A stretch of 64,000 nucleotides of DNA, taken from the NCBI RefSeq assembly GCF_900110255.1, contig NZ_FODD01000011.1, forward strand, positions 1-64,000, given 5' to 3'. Source of the stretch: Actinacidiphila rubida. Its GTDB lineage: Bacteria > Actinomycetota > Actinomycetes > Streptomycetales > Streptomycetaceae. Below are positions 53,084 to 62,294 of this stretch, piece by piece. The translations under genes were made by a program, and so were the position numbers. A model generated the notes under the pieces. The model ran no database searches. It saw only the letters and a program-made list of their open reading frames with translations, and was not told the DNA's origin. Within the stretch, counting starts at the first letter, position 1, and every line of letters begins with the position of its first letter.

Positions 53084-54298
53084 TCAGATGCGTTCGACGA
53101 CGGTGGCGACGCCCATGCCGCCGCCGACGCAGAGGGTGGCGAGTCCGTACCGCAGGTCGCGGCGCTCCAGTTCGTCGACGAGGGTGCCGATCAGCATGGC
53201 CCCGGTCGCGCCCAGGGGGTGGCCGAGGGCGATGGCGCCGCCGTTGACGTTGACCTTGTCGATGCTGACGCCCATGTCGGAGGCGAACCGCAGCACGACC
53301 GCGGCGAACGCCTCGTTCATCTCGATGAGGTCGATGTCGTCGATGGTCAGCCCGGCCTTGGCCAGGGCCTTGCGGGAGGCGGGCGCGGGGCCGGTGAGCA
53401 TGATGGTCGGCTCGGAGCCGGAGACCGCGGCGGAGACGATCCGGGCCCGCGGGGTCATGCCGTAGCGCTCGCCGACCTCGCGGCTGCCGACGGCCACCAG
53501 GGCAGCGCCGTCCACGATGCCGGAGGAGTTGCCGGCGTGGTGGACGTGGTCGATCCTCTCCACCCAGTGGTACTTCTGCAGCGCGACCGCGTCGAAGCCG
53601 CCGAGGTCGCCGATGTCGGCGAAGGACGGCTTGAGCTTGGCGAGCGAGTCGGGCGTGGTGCCGGGCCGCATGTGCTCGTCGTGGTCGAGGACGGTCAGGC
53701 CGTTGCGGTCCAGGACCGGGACCACCGAGCGGGCGAACCGGCCGTCCTTCCACGCCTCGGCGGCGCGCTCCTGGGAGAGCGAGGCGTACGCGTCGACGTC
53801 GTGCCGCGTCCAGCCGCCGAGGGTGGCGATCAGGTCGGCGCCGATGCCCTGCGGCACGAAGCCGACCTGGAAGGACGTCATCGGGTCCATCGCCCAGGCG
53901 CCGCCGTCGGAGCCCATGGCGACACGCGACATGGACTCCACGCCGCCGGCCAGGACCAGGTCCTCCCAGCCGGAGCGGATCTTGGCCGCGGCGAGGTTGA
54001 CGGCCTCGAGGCCGGAGGCACAGAAGCGGTTCTCCTGCACGCCGGCGACGGTGTCGGGCAGTCCGGCCGCGACGGCGGCGATCCGCGCGATGTCCGAGCC
54101 CTGGTCGCCGATCGGGCTGACGACGCCGAGCACGATGTCGTCGATCGCGGCGGGGTCCAGGCCGGGGAAGCGGCGGCGGAGCTCGTGGATGAGGCCGACG
54201 ACGAGGTCGATCGGCTTGGTCGCGTGCAGCGACCCGTTCGCCTTTCCGCGCCCGCGCGGGGTGCGTACGGCGTCGTAGACGTAGGCGTCGGTGCTCAA
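53084..54298 (-). CDS. Acetyl-CoA acetyltransferase (thiolase)
   Basis: 404 residues, normal for thiolase. Catalytic residues are the acylated Cys in [12 protein letters not shown] (about residue 92), His in [18 protein letters not shown] and the second Cys in LCVGGGMG at the C-terminus. It would cleave 3-ketoacyl-CoA with CoA, partnering the FadJ-like enzyme 25 bp downstream. I chose TTG 54298 because AAAGG lies about 8 nt upstream and the protein then begins [17 protein letters not shown], the family start. A longer frame from 54376 would overlap the preceding gene with Pro-rich nonsense. Confidence 0.92.
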   Translation of the reverse strand: MSTDAYVYDAVRTPRGRGKANGSLHATKPIDLVVGLIHELRRRFPGLDPAAIDDIVLGVVSPIGDQGSDIARIAAVAAGLPDTVAGVQENRFCASGLEAVNLAAAKIRSGWEDLVLAGGVESMSRVAMGSDGGAWAMDPMTSFQVGFVPQGIGADLIATLGGWTRHDVDAYASLSQERAAEAWKDGRFARSVVPVLDRNGLTVLDHDEHMRPGTTPDSLAKLKPSFADIGDLGGFDAVALQKYHWVERIDHVHHAGNSSGIVDGAALVAVGSREVGERYGMTPRARIVSAAVSGSEPTIMLTGPAPASRKALAKAGLTIDDIDLIEMNEAFAAVVLRFASDMGVSIDKVNVNGGAIALGHPLGATGAMLIGTLVDELERRDLRYGLATLCVGGGMGVATVVERI

Positions 54299-54332
54299 CG
54301 TCGTGCCTTTCGGTGAGGGTGGGGGCGGGCGG

Positions 54333-55475
54333 TCAGTCGGTGGCGAGCGCGGGTACGTCCCAGTCTGCTGCGACATCCGCGGTGTGCGCGCCAGGACGGG
54401 CCGGCGGGCGCCGCACCGCGGTGGGCGTGGCGCTGAACCTGGGAGCGGGTGCGGGCTGCACGATCCCGGCGTCCTCGGTGAACGTGCCGCGGGCCGCCAG
54501 GTGGGGGTGGTCGGGTGCCTCGCCGAGGGTGAGGACCGGGGAGACGCAGGCGTCGGTGCCGTCGAACACGGCCGTCCACTCCTCGCGGGTGCGGGTGCGG
54601 AACCGGGCGGCGACGGCCGCGCGCAGCTCGGGCCAGCGGGCCGGGTCGGCGCGCAGCGCGGCCTCGTCCGGGGCGAGGCCCAGCAGCGCGGCGAAGGAGT
54701 CGTAGAAGCGCTGCTCCAGCGCGCCGACGGCCATGTGGGCGCCGTCGGAGGTGGCGTACACGCCGTAGAACGGGGCGCCGCCGTCGAGCAGGTTGCCCTC
54801 GCGGCGGTCCTGCCAGGCGCCGGCCGCGCGCAGCGCGTGGATCATCGTGGTGAGGTGGGCGGTGCCGTCGACGATCGCGGCGTCGACGACCTGGCCGCGG
54901 CCGTGCGCACGGGCGTGGTGCAGGGCCGCGAGGACGCCGGTGACCAGGTAGAGCGAGCCGCCCGCGTAGTCGCCGAGGAGGTTCGCGGGGGCGGCGGGCG
55001 GTCCCGCGGCCGGTCCGGTGAGGTCGAGGGCGCCGGTGACGGCGATGTAGCCGATGTCGTGGCCCGCGGTGGCCGCGAGGGGGCCGTCCTGGCCCCAGCC
55101 GGTCATCCGCCCGTAGACCAGACGGGGGTTGCGGGCCAGGCACGCGTCGGGGCCGACGCCGAGCCGCTCGGCCACGCCGGGGCGGTAGCCCTCGATGAGG
55201 ACGTCGGCGCGGGCGGCGAGGTCCAGGACGGCGGCGCGGCCCGCGTCGTCCTTGAGGTCGACCACGACGGACCGCTTGTTGCGGTTGGTCAGGTCGACGG
55301 CGGGGTCCACGCCGAGGCCCGGGCCGCCGGGCCGGTCGACGCGGACGACGTCGGCGCCGAGGTCGGCCAGCACCATGGCGGCGAACGGCCCGGGGCCGAT
55401 GCCCGCCAGCTCGACGACCCGCACTCCGTCGAGCGGCCCGGCCCCGCCCTCGTGCTTCGCCGCGTCTGAGGTCAC
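54333..55475 (-). CDS. Family III CoA-transferase (CaiB/BaiF, racemase-like)
   Basis: 380 residues. The fold is marked by [33 protein letters not shown] at the N-terminus (quoted in part elsewhere), [24 protein letters not shown], then the catalytic Asp in [10 protein letters not shown]. The group includes CoA-transferases and 2-methylacyl-CoA racemase; Glu or Asp near [13 protein letters not shown] fits racemase-like members. It activates or epimerises a branched acyl-CoA for the two downstream enzymes. GTG 55475 is chosen because a promoter places the transcription start exactly there (leaderless); the TTG at 55511 would put the -35 element at the gene start. Confidence 0.85.
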   Translation of the reverse strand: MTSDAAKHEGGAGPLDGVRVVELAGIGPGPFAAMVLADLGADVVRVDRPGGPGLGVDPAVDLTNRNKRSVVVDLKDDAGRAAVLDLAARADVLIEGYRPGVAERLGVGPDACLARNPRLVYGRMTGWGQDGPLAATAGHDIGYIAVTGALDLTGPAAGPPAAPANLLGDYAGGSLYLVTGVLAALHHARAHGRGQVVDAAIVDGTAHLTTMIHALRAAGAWQDRREGNLLDGGAPFYGVYATSDGAHMAVGALEQRFYDSFAALLGLAPDEAALRADPARWPELRAAVAARFRTRTREEWTAVFDGTDACVSPVLTLGEAPDHPHLAARGTFTEDAGIVQPAPAPRFSATPTAVRRPPARPGAHTADVAADWDVPALATD

Positions 55476-55482
55476 ATCATGG

Positions 55483-55511
55483 ATCGTAGGAACGTGTTCC
55501 AGTTTTGGCAA
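55483..55511 (-). promoter_or_regulatory. Leaderless promoter with operator in the spacer
   Basis: On the minus strand TTGCCA (-35, 55511-55506), 17 bp and TACGAT (-10, 55488-55483) are followed after 7 nt by the GTG of the CoA-transferase gene, so transcription should begin at the start codon. The spacer holds the palindrome GGAACACGTTCC (55489-55500), with an AAC-N2-GTT core like that of TetR-type lipid regulators such as KstR. Confidence 0.7.
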
Positions 55512-55518
55512 GAGCTGA

Positions 55519-55534
55519 CTGAGCGCTCGCTCAG
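55519..55534. promoter_or_regulatory. Second operator-like palindrome
   Basis: CTGAGCG and CGCTCAG are perfect arms around CT, directly upstream of the -35 element, within a wider GAGCTGA/TCAGCTC repeat (55512-55537). TetR-family sites often have this form. Together with the spacer palindrome it suggests two regulators or cooperative binding. No regulator gene is adjacent. Confidence 0.6.
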
Positions 55535-55764
55535 CTCCACCGCGGTCTCCCCGCGCCCCTCACGCCTGCCCCTGGAACGCCGCACTCCGGCCCCGCCGCG
55601 GGGCGCCGTCACTCGACCAGCCACACCAGCCCCTCAGGGCGCGAGGAACCGCGCGGGCAACCCGCCACCGGCCGGTGGACCGGGCACGCCACCGACCACC
55701 CCGGCCGGCCGGCGGCCGGCCGCCGCCGAAGCCGCGCCCGCACCACGCCCCGGGGGAAATGCCG

Positions 55765-55805
55765 GACGGCCCGCTCCCCGCCCGGACGGGCGGAGGCGGG
55801 CCGTC
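55765..55805 (-). terminator. Nested hairpin terminator of the permease gene
   Basis: GACGGCCCGC (55765-55774) pairs with GCGGGCCGTC (55796-55805), with a further CCGCCCG/CGGGCGG stem inside. It starts 15 nt after the permease stop and is followed by a short T-containing stretch on the minus strand. Confidence 0.65.
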
Positions 55806-55820
55806 GTGCGGTGCGGGCGG

Positions 55821-57383
55821 TCAGGCCGTGGCGTCCCCGGCGCGGGCGGCGTCCGCCGCGTCCGCGGCCTTCTGCAGCTGGAACGCCTCGTTGCCCTGCC
55901 CGATCCTGGCGTGCACCTCGGGCTTCCTGGAGTGCAGCACCAGGCCGACGACGAGGCCGATCACCGCGGCCAGCGCGATGATGCCGGGCAGGACCCAGCG
56001 CAGGCCGTGACCGGGGTTGGCGCCGAGCAGGACCGCGAAGTCCTTGACGGAGTACACGAAGATCACCATCAGGGCGACCGCGGCGAGCCCGGAGGTCACC
56101 AGCCGCCACGCCTGCACCCCGGCGGCACCGCGCTTGACGAAGAACACGATGACCGCCACCGCCGCGGTGGCCATCAGCAGCACCACGCCGAGCGCGCCGA
56201 CGTTGCCGGCCCAGGTGAACAGGCGCAGCACCGGCGCCGTCGGGTCCGGCCCCATCTGCTTGTCGAAGTGCCCGTTGTCGGTGACGGCGAAGCCCACGAC
56301 GACGATCAGCGACACGGCCGACTGCAGGAAGGAGCCGACCGCCGGCGCGCCGCTGGTCTTGGAGGTGCGGCCGACCGCGGACGGCAGCAGGCCGTCACGG
56401 CCCATCGCGAACGCGTACCGGGCGACCACGTTGTGGAAGCTCAGCATCGAGGCGAAGATGCCGGTGATGAAGAAGACGTTCAGCAGGTCGGTGAACCCGT
56501 TGCCCAACCGGTCCTGGTTCAGGGCGAAGATGAGGTTCGCGGACTGCTGCTGCGACTGGCCCACCACGTGCGAGGGACCGGTCGCCACGGTGATCGCCCA
56601 GGAGCTGAACGCGAAGAAGACCGTGGCGAAGCCGATCGCCAGGAACATCACCTTGGACACGACGCGCTGCGGGTCGCTGGTCTCCTCGGCGTAGACCGGG
56701 GCCTGTTCGAAGCCGACGAAGCCGGCGATCACGAAGCACAGGGCGGTGCCGAGGCCGGCGCCGCTGAGCGTGCCCGGGTCGAACGCGTGCAGGGACACGC
56801 CCTGCGGGCCCGGGTCGGTGACGAAGCTGAAGTCGAAGACCAGCGTCAGCACCGTCTCGATGAGCAGCAGCACGCCCAGCGTCCGGGCGTTGAGGTCGAT
56901 CTTCAGCGCACCGAACACCGCGGTGAGGACGACGCCGGCGAGCGCCGGGATCCACCAGTCGACGTTGTGGTGCCAGTGCTGGAATATCTGCCCGGAGATC
57001 TCGAAGCCGAAGATCCCGTAGGTGCCGATCTGCATGATGCTGTACGCGAACAGCGCCACGTAGGAGGCGCCGGCGCCGGCCGTGCCGCCCAGGCCGCGGG
57101 AGATGTACGCGTACAGCGCACCGGCGTTGTGCACGTGCCGGCTCATCTCGGCGTAGCCGAAACTGAACAGGGCCAGCACGGCGCCGACGATCACGAACAG
57201 CAGGGGCACGCCGACGATGCCCATGGTGCCGAACGTGGTCGGGATGACACCGGCGACCACCATCAGGGGGGCGGTGGCGGCCAGGACGGAGAGCAGGAGG
57301 GCCGGGGCCCCGATGCGGTTGGCGCGCAGCGCGCGTTGCTCCCCCTTGAACGTGCTGATCTCGTTCGAACTCCCCGTCAGCAT
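55821..57383 (-). CDS. APC-family amino acid permease
   Basis: 520 residues with about 12 hydrophobic helices. The APC pattern is clear in helix 1 (RIGAPALLLSVLAATAPLMVVAGVIPT region, with the unwound G-A-P site), AEMSRHVHNAGALYAYISRGLGG and GFVGFEQAPVYAEETSDPQR before helix 7. The C-terminal 40 residues are soluble and rich in Ala. It imports an amino acid or similar cation with proton or sodium; the substrate is not readable. GGGAAGGA precedes the ATG. Downstream of the TPR-like gene? No: it follows that gene by 40 bp on the same strand, so they may be co-transcribed. Confidence 0.9.
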   Translation of the reverse strand: MLTGSSNEISTFKGEQRALRANRIGAPALLLSVLAATAPLMVVAGVIPTTFGTMGIVGVPLLFVIVGAVLALFSFGYAEMSRHVHNAGALYAYISRGLGGTAGAGASYVALFAYSIMQIGTYGIFGFEISGQIFQHWHHNVDWWIPALAGVVLTAVFGALKIDLNARTLGVLLLIETVLTLVFDFSFVTDPGPQGVSLHAFDPGTLSGAGLGTALCFVIAGFVGFEQAPVYAEETSDPQRVVSKVMFLAIGFATVFFAFSSWAITVATGPSHVVGQSQQQSANLIFALNQDRLGNGFTDLLNVFFITGIFASMLSFHNVVARYAFAMGRDGLLPSAVGRTSKTSGAPAVGSFLQSAVSLIVVVGFAVTDNGHFDKQMGPDPTAPVLRLFTWAGNVGALGVVLLMATAAVAVIVFFVKRGAAGVQAWRLVTSGLAAVALMVIFVYSVKDFAVLLGANPGHGLRWVLPGIIALAAVIGLVVGLVLHSRKPEVHARIGQGNEAFQLQKAADAADAARAGDATA

Positions 57384-57423
57384 GGCTGCGGTCCTTCCCA
57401 GGAGATGATGCAGGTGTCGGGTG

Positions 57424-58383
57424 TCATGAAGAACCGAAGCCGAGCGCGTAGTTGCGCGCGGCCCGGAACGCCTTCTTGGGGTCGCGGTCGGGGTACGTCC
57501 AGGGGACGCGGGTGACCTGCGAGCCGATCCGGTTGAAGAGGGCGGCGGCCTCGACGGTGTCCCCGGAGTGGAACTTGCCGAAGGCCAGGTAGTTCAGGTC
57601 GAGCGCCAGCCGTGGATGGCTGCTGCCGCCCTGCCACTCCAGCCACCAGCCGAACCCGGCCCGCACGCTGGTCCTGGCGCGCGAACTGGTCCAGTAGGGA
57701 AGCCCCGAGGGGTCGGAGGGCAGCGCGCCCTCGACCGCCAGGACGCGGTACCGCTCGATCAGGGCGACCAGCGGCAGCACGGCCAGCGGCGATCCCGCGC
57801 CGGCCTCGCCCGCCGCCCACTCGGCGAACTCGTAGACCTCGTGGAACGGATCGTCCCCGTCGGTCTTCTGACGCTCCGCCAGGCACTGCGTCATCAGGTG
57901 GTGGCCGTGGTGGTGACCGCGGTGCCGGCCGCGCACCTGGTCGAAGGCCCGCACCTGCTCGTCGTCGGTGCCGGTGCGGCGGGCCAGGATCAGCAGGCAC
58001 AGCCACGGCGTCGGGTCGCTGGGCGCCATCCGGGCCGCCCGCATGCACGCTTCTCGTGCCACGTCCGCGCTCTGCTTGCCGGCCGCGGCGCGGAACACCG
58101 CGGCGCAGGCGGTCAGCGCGGCCGCGTCGGGGCTCTCCGGCTCGGCCAACTGCCATTCCTGGGCCCAGACGGAGGCGGACTTGCCCTCGCCGAGCACAAC
58201 CATCCGGTGCCCTCGCAGGTCCCAGTCGGTACCGGTCCGCGCGAGGAGCGCGCGAACGTCGGTCCACCGCCCCTGCGCCAAGGCGGCACGGGCGGTGATG
58301 AGTTCGTCGTCCCCGAAGGCAGGGTCGAAGGCCACGTCGTCTTTGCCCCGCGTGAAGCGGAAGGGTGGCGGCGGTGGGGTCAT
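57424..58383 (-). CDS. TPR-like helical protein of unknown function
   Basis: 319 residues with alternating helices like tetratricopeptide repeats: DDELITARAALAQGRWTDVRALLART, then AACAAVFRAAAGKQ-like, CMRAARMAPSDPTPWLCLLILARR and FHSGDTVEAAALFNRIG. A His-rich stretch (GRHRGHHHGHHL) near residue 160 could bind metal. I recognise a conserved streptomycete family but no function. ATG 58383 follows GGAGGG; a GTG lead of six codons is possible. It is divergent from an HTH-TPR regulator, and the amino-acid permease lies 40 bp downstream. Confidence 0.6.
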   Translation of the reverse strand: MTPPPPPFRFTRGKDDVAFDPAFGDDELITARAALAQGRWTDVRALLARTGTDWDLRGHRMVVLGEGKSASVWAQEWQLAEPESPDAAALTACAAVFRAAAGKQSADVAREACMRAARMAPSDPTPWLCLLILARRTGTDDEQVRAFDQVRGRHRGHHHGHHLMTQCLAERQKTDGDDPFHEVYEFAEWAAGEAGAGSPLAVLPLVALIERYRVLAVEGALPSDPSGLPYWTSSRARTSVRAGFGWWLEWQGGSSHPRLALDLNYLAFGKFHSGDTVEAAALFNRIGSQVTRVPWTYPDRDPKKAFRAARNYALGFGSS

Positions 58384-58622
58384 CCGCGGGCAGCCCTCCA
58401 CGGCGCGGCGTTACGTCCAGTGATCGCGAACAGCCAACCGGTAGGCGGCTGTCCGCAACAAGGTCAGTCCTGTTGTCTCGCTGTAGTCCCTTAGGGTTAC
58501 AGGGGTTTGGGTCGGGGATCGGCACGCAAAGCGGGCGCCCGGCTGGCGCCGGGAGCGGCAATCCTGATATCGAGACCCTGATCGCGGCAGGGCTGGTGCA
58601 CGGCAGTGGGGGATCCGGGGAC

Positions 58623-60005
58623 ATGGACGGCAGAAACGTGGCGCGCGACGACTCCGCCGGCTCCACGCACCCTCTGGCCTACGTCCGGCGCCGCCACGGC
58701 TGGAGTTACCAGGACCTGGCGCGGGTCGTCGCCGAGCACGCGCGGGCCCTCGGCGTGCCGATGGCGGCCCGCCGCGAGAAGGTGTGGCGCTGGGAGCACT
58801 GGGGCGTCGTCCCGGAGGCGGACAGCCAGCGGGCGCTGGCCCGCGCGCTGGGCGTGGCGGCCAAGGACCTCGAGGAGCGGCCGTGGCCGCGCTGGCTGCC
58901 CGCTCACGGCGGGATGCCGGACGGCCTGCCCTGGACGGTCCAGGGGAGCCGCACCGCGCTCGTGGCGCTCGTGGACGACGGCAGCGGCGACCCGCGCGGC
59001 TATCCCATCGCCGACGGCCAGGCGCTGCGGGACGCTATCGCCGACTGGGACGGTGCGGAGACCGAGGGGTGCGCCTCCCCGCCCGCGCCCGCGGGACCGC
59101 TCTCCGAGCGGGTGCCTGCTCAGTCGCCCGGCCCCGGCGCGGAGTTCGACGCGCCGCCGTTCGTCGACGGCCCGGTCCTCGACTGGCTGGAGGCAGGCGT
59201 GCTCGGCCTGCGCCGGCTCGACGACCGGCTCGGCGGGGCCGCGGTGCGCCACCGCGTGGAGGCCGATCTGCGGCTGGTGTCGGGGCTGTTGGGGCGGGAC
59301 GTGCACGGCGCGGCGGCCCAGCGGCGGTTGCTGCGGGTCGCCGCGGACCTGGCCCAGCTCGGCGGCTGGGCGGCCACCGACACGGGCCGGCACGGCGCGG
59401 CCCAACGTCACTACCTGACCGGCCTGCGGCTGGCGCACAGCGCCGGGGACCGTGCGCTGGCCGTCGCCCTGTGGGGAGGTCTCTCGCTCCAGTCGGTGAT
59501 CGCGGGCCGGCCGCAGGACGCGGTCGCCGCCGCCGAGGCCGGCGTGCGGTCGGCGGGCGGTACGCCGCCCGCGGTGCGGGCCCTGGCCGCCAGCCGGCTG
59601 GGCCGCGCCCACGCGGCGATGGGGGCGCCGGGCGCCTTCCGCCGGGCGGTGGCCGAGGCCGAGCGGCAGCTGGATGCCGCGGAGGCGGACCCGGGACCGG
59701 CGTGGCTGTACTGGCTGGACGACGCCGAACTCGCCGCGCAGGCCGGGCAGTCGCTGCTCGACCTGGGCCAGGCGTACGAGGCGCGGCCGCTGCTGGAGCA
59801 GGCGCTGGCCATGCAGGACGTCGAGTTCGTCCGCGACCGCAGCCTGTACGCGGCGCGGGCCGCGCTCGCCCGCGCGATGACGGGCGACCTGGAGGGCGCC
59901 CGGTCGCTCGGCCGGGAGGCCGCCGGCCTGTCGCGGCACTGCGGCTCGCCGCGCCTGGCGGCGGCGCTGGACGCGCTGAAGGCACGCCTCGACCTGCACC
60001 GCTGA
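58623..60005 (+). CDS. HTH-TPR transcriptional regulator
   Basis: 460 residues. Residues 15-80 carry an XRE-like DNA-binding region (VRRRHGWSYQDLARVVAEHA, then KVWRWEHWGVVPEADSQRALARALG). The rest (about 165-455) is helical with TPR-like repeats (AAQRHYLTGLRLAHSAGDRALAVAL, AVRALAASRLGRAHAAMG, LARAMTGDLEGARSLGREAAGL). This is the layout of many streptomycete developmental or metabolic regulators of the NsdA type, but the sequence is not NsdA itself. ATG 58623 follows a GGGGAC stretch. Target and signal unknown. The 239-bp divergent gap has an imperfect CTGTA/TACAG repeat near 58480-58501. Confidence 0.75.
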   Translation: MDGRNVARDDSAGSTHPLAYVRRRHGWSYQDLARVVAEHARALGVPMAARREKVWRWEHWGVVPEADSQRALARALGVAAKDLEERPWPRWLPAHGGMPDGLPWTVQGSRTALVALVDDGSGDPRGYPIADGQALRDAIADWDGAETEGCASPPAPAGPLSERVPAQSPGPGAEFDAPPFVDGPVLDWLEAGVLGLRRLDDRLGGAAVRHRVEADLRLVSGLLGRDVHGAAAQRRLLRVAADLAQLGGWAATDTGRHGAAQRHYLTGLRLAHSAGDRALAVALWGGLSLQSVIAGRPQDAVAAAEAGVRSAGGTPPAVRALAASRLGRAHAAMGAPGAFRRAVAEAERQLDAAEADPGPAWLYWLDDAELAAQAGQSLLDLGQAYEARPLLEQALAMQDVEFVRDRSLYAARAALARAMTGDLEGARSLGREAAGLSRHCGSPRLAAALDALKARLDLHR

Positions 60006-60202
60006 CCGGTCCCCCGGGATCGCCCGGGCCCGTCGACGGATGGGGCGGCCGGTTGCCGCGCCGCGGTGACCGATGCGGCCGCCGCTGATGACCACAGCAC
60101 TGCCTAATGCTGACGGATTCCGTGTCCGTCGCCGCTCCGTACCGTCTTGACCTGCAAGAACACGGCGCAACCCGGCGCCGGTGACCGCAGGGAGAAACCG
60201 TC

Positions 60203-60568
60203 ATGAGCGACCTCCAGTACCTGGCCGAGCGCTACATCGCCGCGTGGAACGCGACCGACCCGGCCGCCCGCCGCGCGCTGATCGGCGAGGTCTTCGCCGA
60301 CGGCGCCCGCTACACCGACCCGCTGGCCGACGTGACCGGGCCCGACGCGCTGGACGCGGTCGTCGCGGCGGTGCAGGCCCAGTTCGCGGGCCTGGTCTTC
60401 ACCCTCGGCCCGGTCGACACCCACCACCACATCACCCGGTTCACCTGGGAACTGGGGCCGGCCGGCGGCGAGCCGCTGGTCGTCGGCTTCGACGTCGCGG
60501 TCACGGGCGAGGACGGGCGGATCCACAGCGTCCTCGGCTTCCTGGACAAGGTCCCGGCGAACGGCTGA
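60203..60568 (+). CDS. NTF2-fold (SnoaL-like) protein
   Basis: 121 residues of the NTF2-like fold. YLAERYIAAWNATDPAARRALIGEVFADGARYTDPLADVTG forms the opening helices and the conserved YTDP strand, and HHHITRFTWELGPAGG and GFDVAVTGEDGRIHSVLGFLD form the sheet. Relatives are small cytoplasmic binding proteins, isomerases or cyclases such as SnoaL. GGGAG precedes the ATG at a normal distance. It is followed 162 bp later by an MFS transporter on the same strand, so a shared substrate is possible but unproven. The gap holds pyrimidine-rich DNA. Confidence 0.85.
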   Translation: MSDLQYLAERYIAAWNATDPAARRALIGEVFADGARYTDPLADVTGPDALDAVVAAVQAQFAGLVFTLGPVDTHHHITRFTWELGPAGGEPLVVGFDVAVTGEDGRIHSVLGFLDKVPANG

Positions 60569-60730
60569 CCGGCCCGGTCGGCGGCCCCGCGCCCGCCTGG
60601 TGCGCGGGGCGCCCGCCCCATTCCCCCCGCTCCCCCGCCGCCCCTGCCGCTCCGGCTGCCCTCCCCCGGCCTGCCCGTGCGGTCCGGCGCCCCGGCTTCC
60701 CGGCTTCCCGTTCCGTGACAGGAGTTCGCC

Positions 60731-62191
60731 ATGGCTTCGGCCTCCACCACCGCATCCCCGCCCGCGGCGCAGGACCGGCCGGCCCCGGCCGCCGGCCGGT
60801 CCGGCCTGGGCCTGCTGGTCCTGCTCGCCGCGACGTTCATGACCGCCCTCGACGTCTTCATCGTCAACGTGGCCATCCCCGCGCTCCAGGGCGACCTGCG
60901 CGCCGGGACCGCGGCCGTCCAGTGGGTGGTGGCGGGCTTCGGCCTCGCCGTCGCCACCGGGCTGGTCACCGCCGGCCGGCTCGGCGACATCTTCGGGCGC
61001 CGGCGGATGTTCTCCCTCGGGCTCGCCCTGTTCACCGCCACCTCCGCAGCCTGCGGGTTCGCCCCGACTCCGGGCACCCTGGTGGCCGCCCGGGTGCTGC
61101 AGGGGCTGAGCGCCGCCCTGATGGGCCCGCAGGTGCTGGCGATCCTGCAGACCGGGTACACCGGCCGGGCCCAGGCCCGCGCGTTCGGCATGTACGGCAT
61201 GACGATGGGCGTCGGCGCGGTGTTCGGGCAGCTCATCGGCGGCCTTCTGATCAGGGCCGACCTCCTCGGGCTCGGCTGGCGGGCCTGCTTTCTGATCAAC
61301 CTGCCGATCGGCCTGGCCGCGCTGGCCCTGGCGCCGCGGGCGCTCGGCGAGTCGCGTGCGCCGCGGCGGCCGCGGCTCGACCCGGTCGGCGTGGCCCTGT
61401 CGACCGCGTCCGTGGTCGCCCTCGTCCTGCCGCTGATCCAGGGCCGGGCGCTCGGCTGGCCGGTGTGGACCTGGATGTGCCTGGCCGGCTCCGCGGCGCT
61501 GGGCACCGCCTTCGTGGCGCACCAGCGCCGGCGGGGCGCGGCGGGCGGGGACCCCGTGCTCGACACGCGCCTGTTCCGGCTGCGGGGCTTCTCGCTGGGG
61601 GCGCTCGCGCAGCTGGTGTTCTGGGCGGGACAGGGCTCGTTCTTCCTCGTCCTGGCGCTGTACCTGCAGGCCGGCCGCGGGCTGGACGCGCTCGCGTCGG
61701 GCACGGTGTTCCTGTCGATCGGCGCGGGCTACCTGCTGACGTCGACGGCGGCGCACACGATCGCCGCCCGCCTCGGCAGCCGCACGGTGCCGGCCGGCGC
61801 CCTGCTGATGGCCGCGGGCCTGGGCCTCCTGTGGGCCGCGGTGCAGACGTCCGGCACCACGGGCACCCTGTGGGAGCTGACACCGGGCCTGTTCGTGGAC
61901 GGCGTCGGGATGGGCATGGTGATCGCCCCGCTCACGCACAGCGCGCTCGGCGACGTCCCCGCGGAGCTGGTCGGCTCGGCGTCCGGGCTGGTGGCCACCA
62001 TCCAGCAGATCAGCGGCGCCCTCGGCATCGCCCTGATCGGCATCGTGTTCTACGGGGCGGCGGGCGACGGCGCCGGCCGCGGCTACCCGCACGCCCTCGG
62101 CCTGGGCCTGGCGTTCCTGACGGCCCTGGAACTGTCGCTGGCGGTGCTCACCGCGGTGACCGCGGCGAGGGCAGGACGCGCCGCGCGGTGA
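60731..62191 (+). CDS. MFS exporter, DHA2 (EmrB/QacA) type, 14 helices
   Basis: 486 residues with about 14 membrane helices. Typical elements are FMTALDVFIVNVAIPAL in helix 1 (motif D-like), GRLGDIFGRRRMF between helices 2 and 3 (motif A), and ARVLQGLSAALMGPQVLA in helix 4-5 (motif C region). Such pumps use the proton gradient to remove drugs or antibiotics. GACAGGAG precedes the ATG. An NTF2-fold gene lies upstream on the same strand. A strong hairpin ends the unit. Confidence 0.92.
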   Translation: MASASTTASPPAAQDRPAPAAGRSGLGLLVLLAATFMTALDVFIVNVAIPALQGDLRAGTAAVQWVVAGFGLAVATGLVTAGRLGDIFGRRRMFSLGLALFTATSAACGFAPTPGTLVAARVLQGLSAALMGPQVLAILQTGYTGRAQARAFGMYGMTMGVGAVFGQLIGGLLIRADLLGLGWRACFLINLPIGLAALALAPRALGESRAPRRPRLDPVGVALSTASVVALVLPLIQGRALGWPVWTWMCLAGSAALGTAFVAHQRRRGAAGGDPVLDTRLFRLRGFSLGALAQLVFWAGQGSFFLVLALYLQAGRGLDALASGTVFLSIGAGYLLTSTAAHTIAARLGSRTVPAGALLMAAGLGLLWAAVQTSGTTGTLWELTPGLFVDGVGMGMVIAPLTHSALGDVPAELVGSASGLVATIQQISGALGIALIGIVFYGAAGDGAGRGYPHALGLGLAFLTALELSLAVLTAVTAARAGRAAR

Positions 62192-62252
62192 CGCCGCGCC
62201 GGAGCGCGACCGCGGGCACGGGGCCGCGGACGCGGCGGCGCGGGAGACGTCG

Positions 62253-62279
62253 CGGGCGCCCCTCACCGAGGGGCGCCCG
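62253..62279. terminator. Bidirectional hairpin between convergent genes
   Basis: CGGGCGCCCCTC (62253-62264) pairs perfectly with 62268-62279 across a 3-nt loop. It lies 62 bp after the MFS stop and 16 bp after the stop of the opposing gene, so it can serve both. Confidence 0.75.
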
Positions 62280-62294
62280 ACCTGTCGCGTGCCG

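Larger units (their letters stand above)
55476..55820. other. Control region between CoA-transferase and permease genes
   Basis: This 345-bp gap between two leftward genes holds the promoter and two operator-like palindromes of the CoA-transferase operon (55483-55534) and the permease terminator (55765-55805). The 230 bp between (55535-55764) are proline-codon-like, GC-rich sequence with repeated GGCCGG. I see no gene there. Confidence 0.6.

Noticed and set aside
58480-58501. CTGTA...TACAG imperfect repeat before the HTH-TPR gene
   Set aside because: Only five outer pairs and two inner pairs match; too weak to list as an operator on its own.
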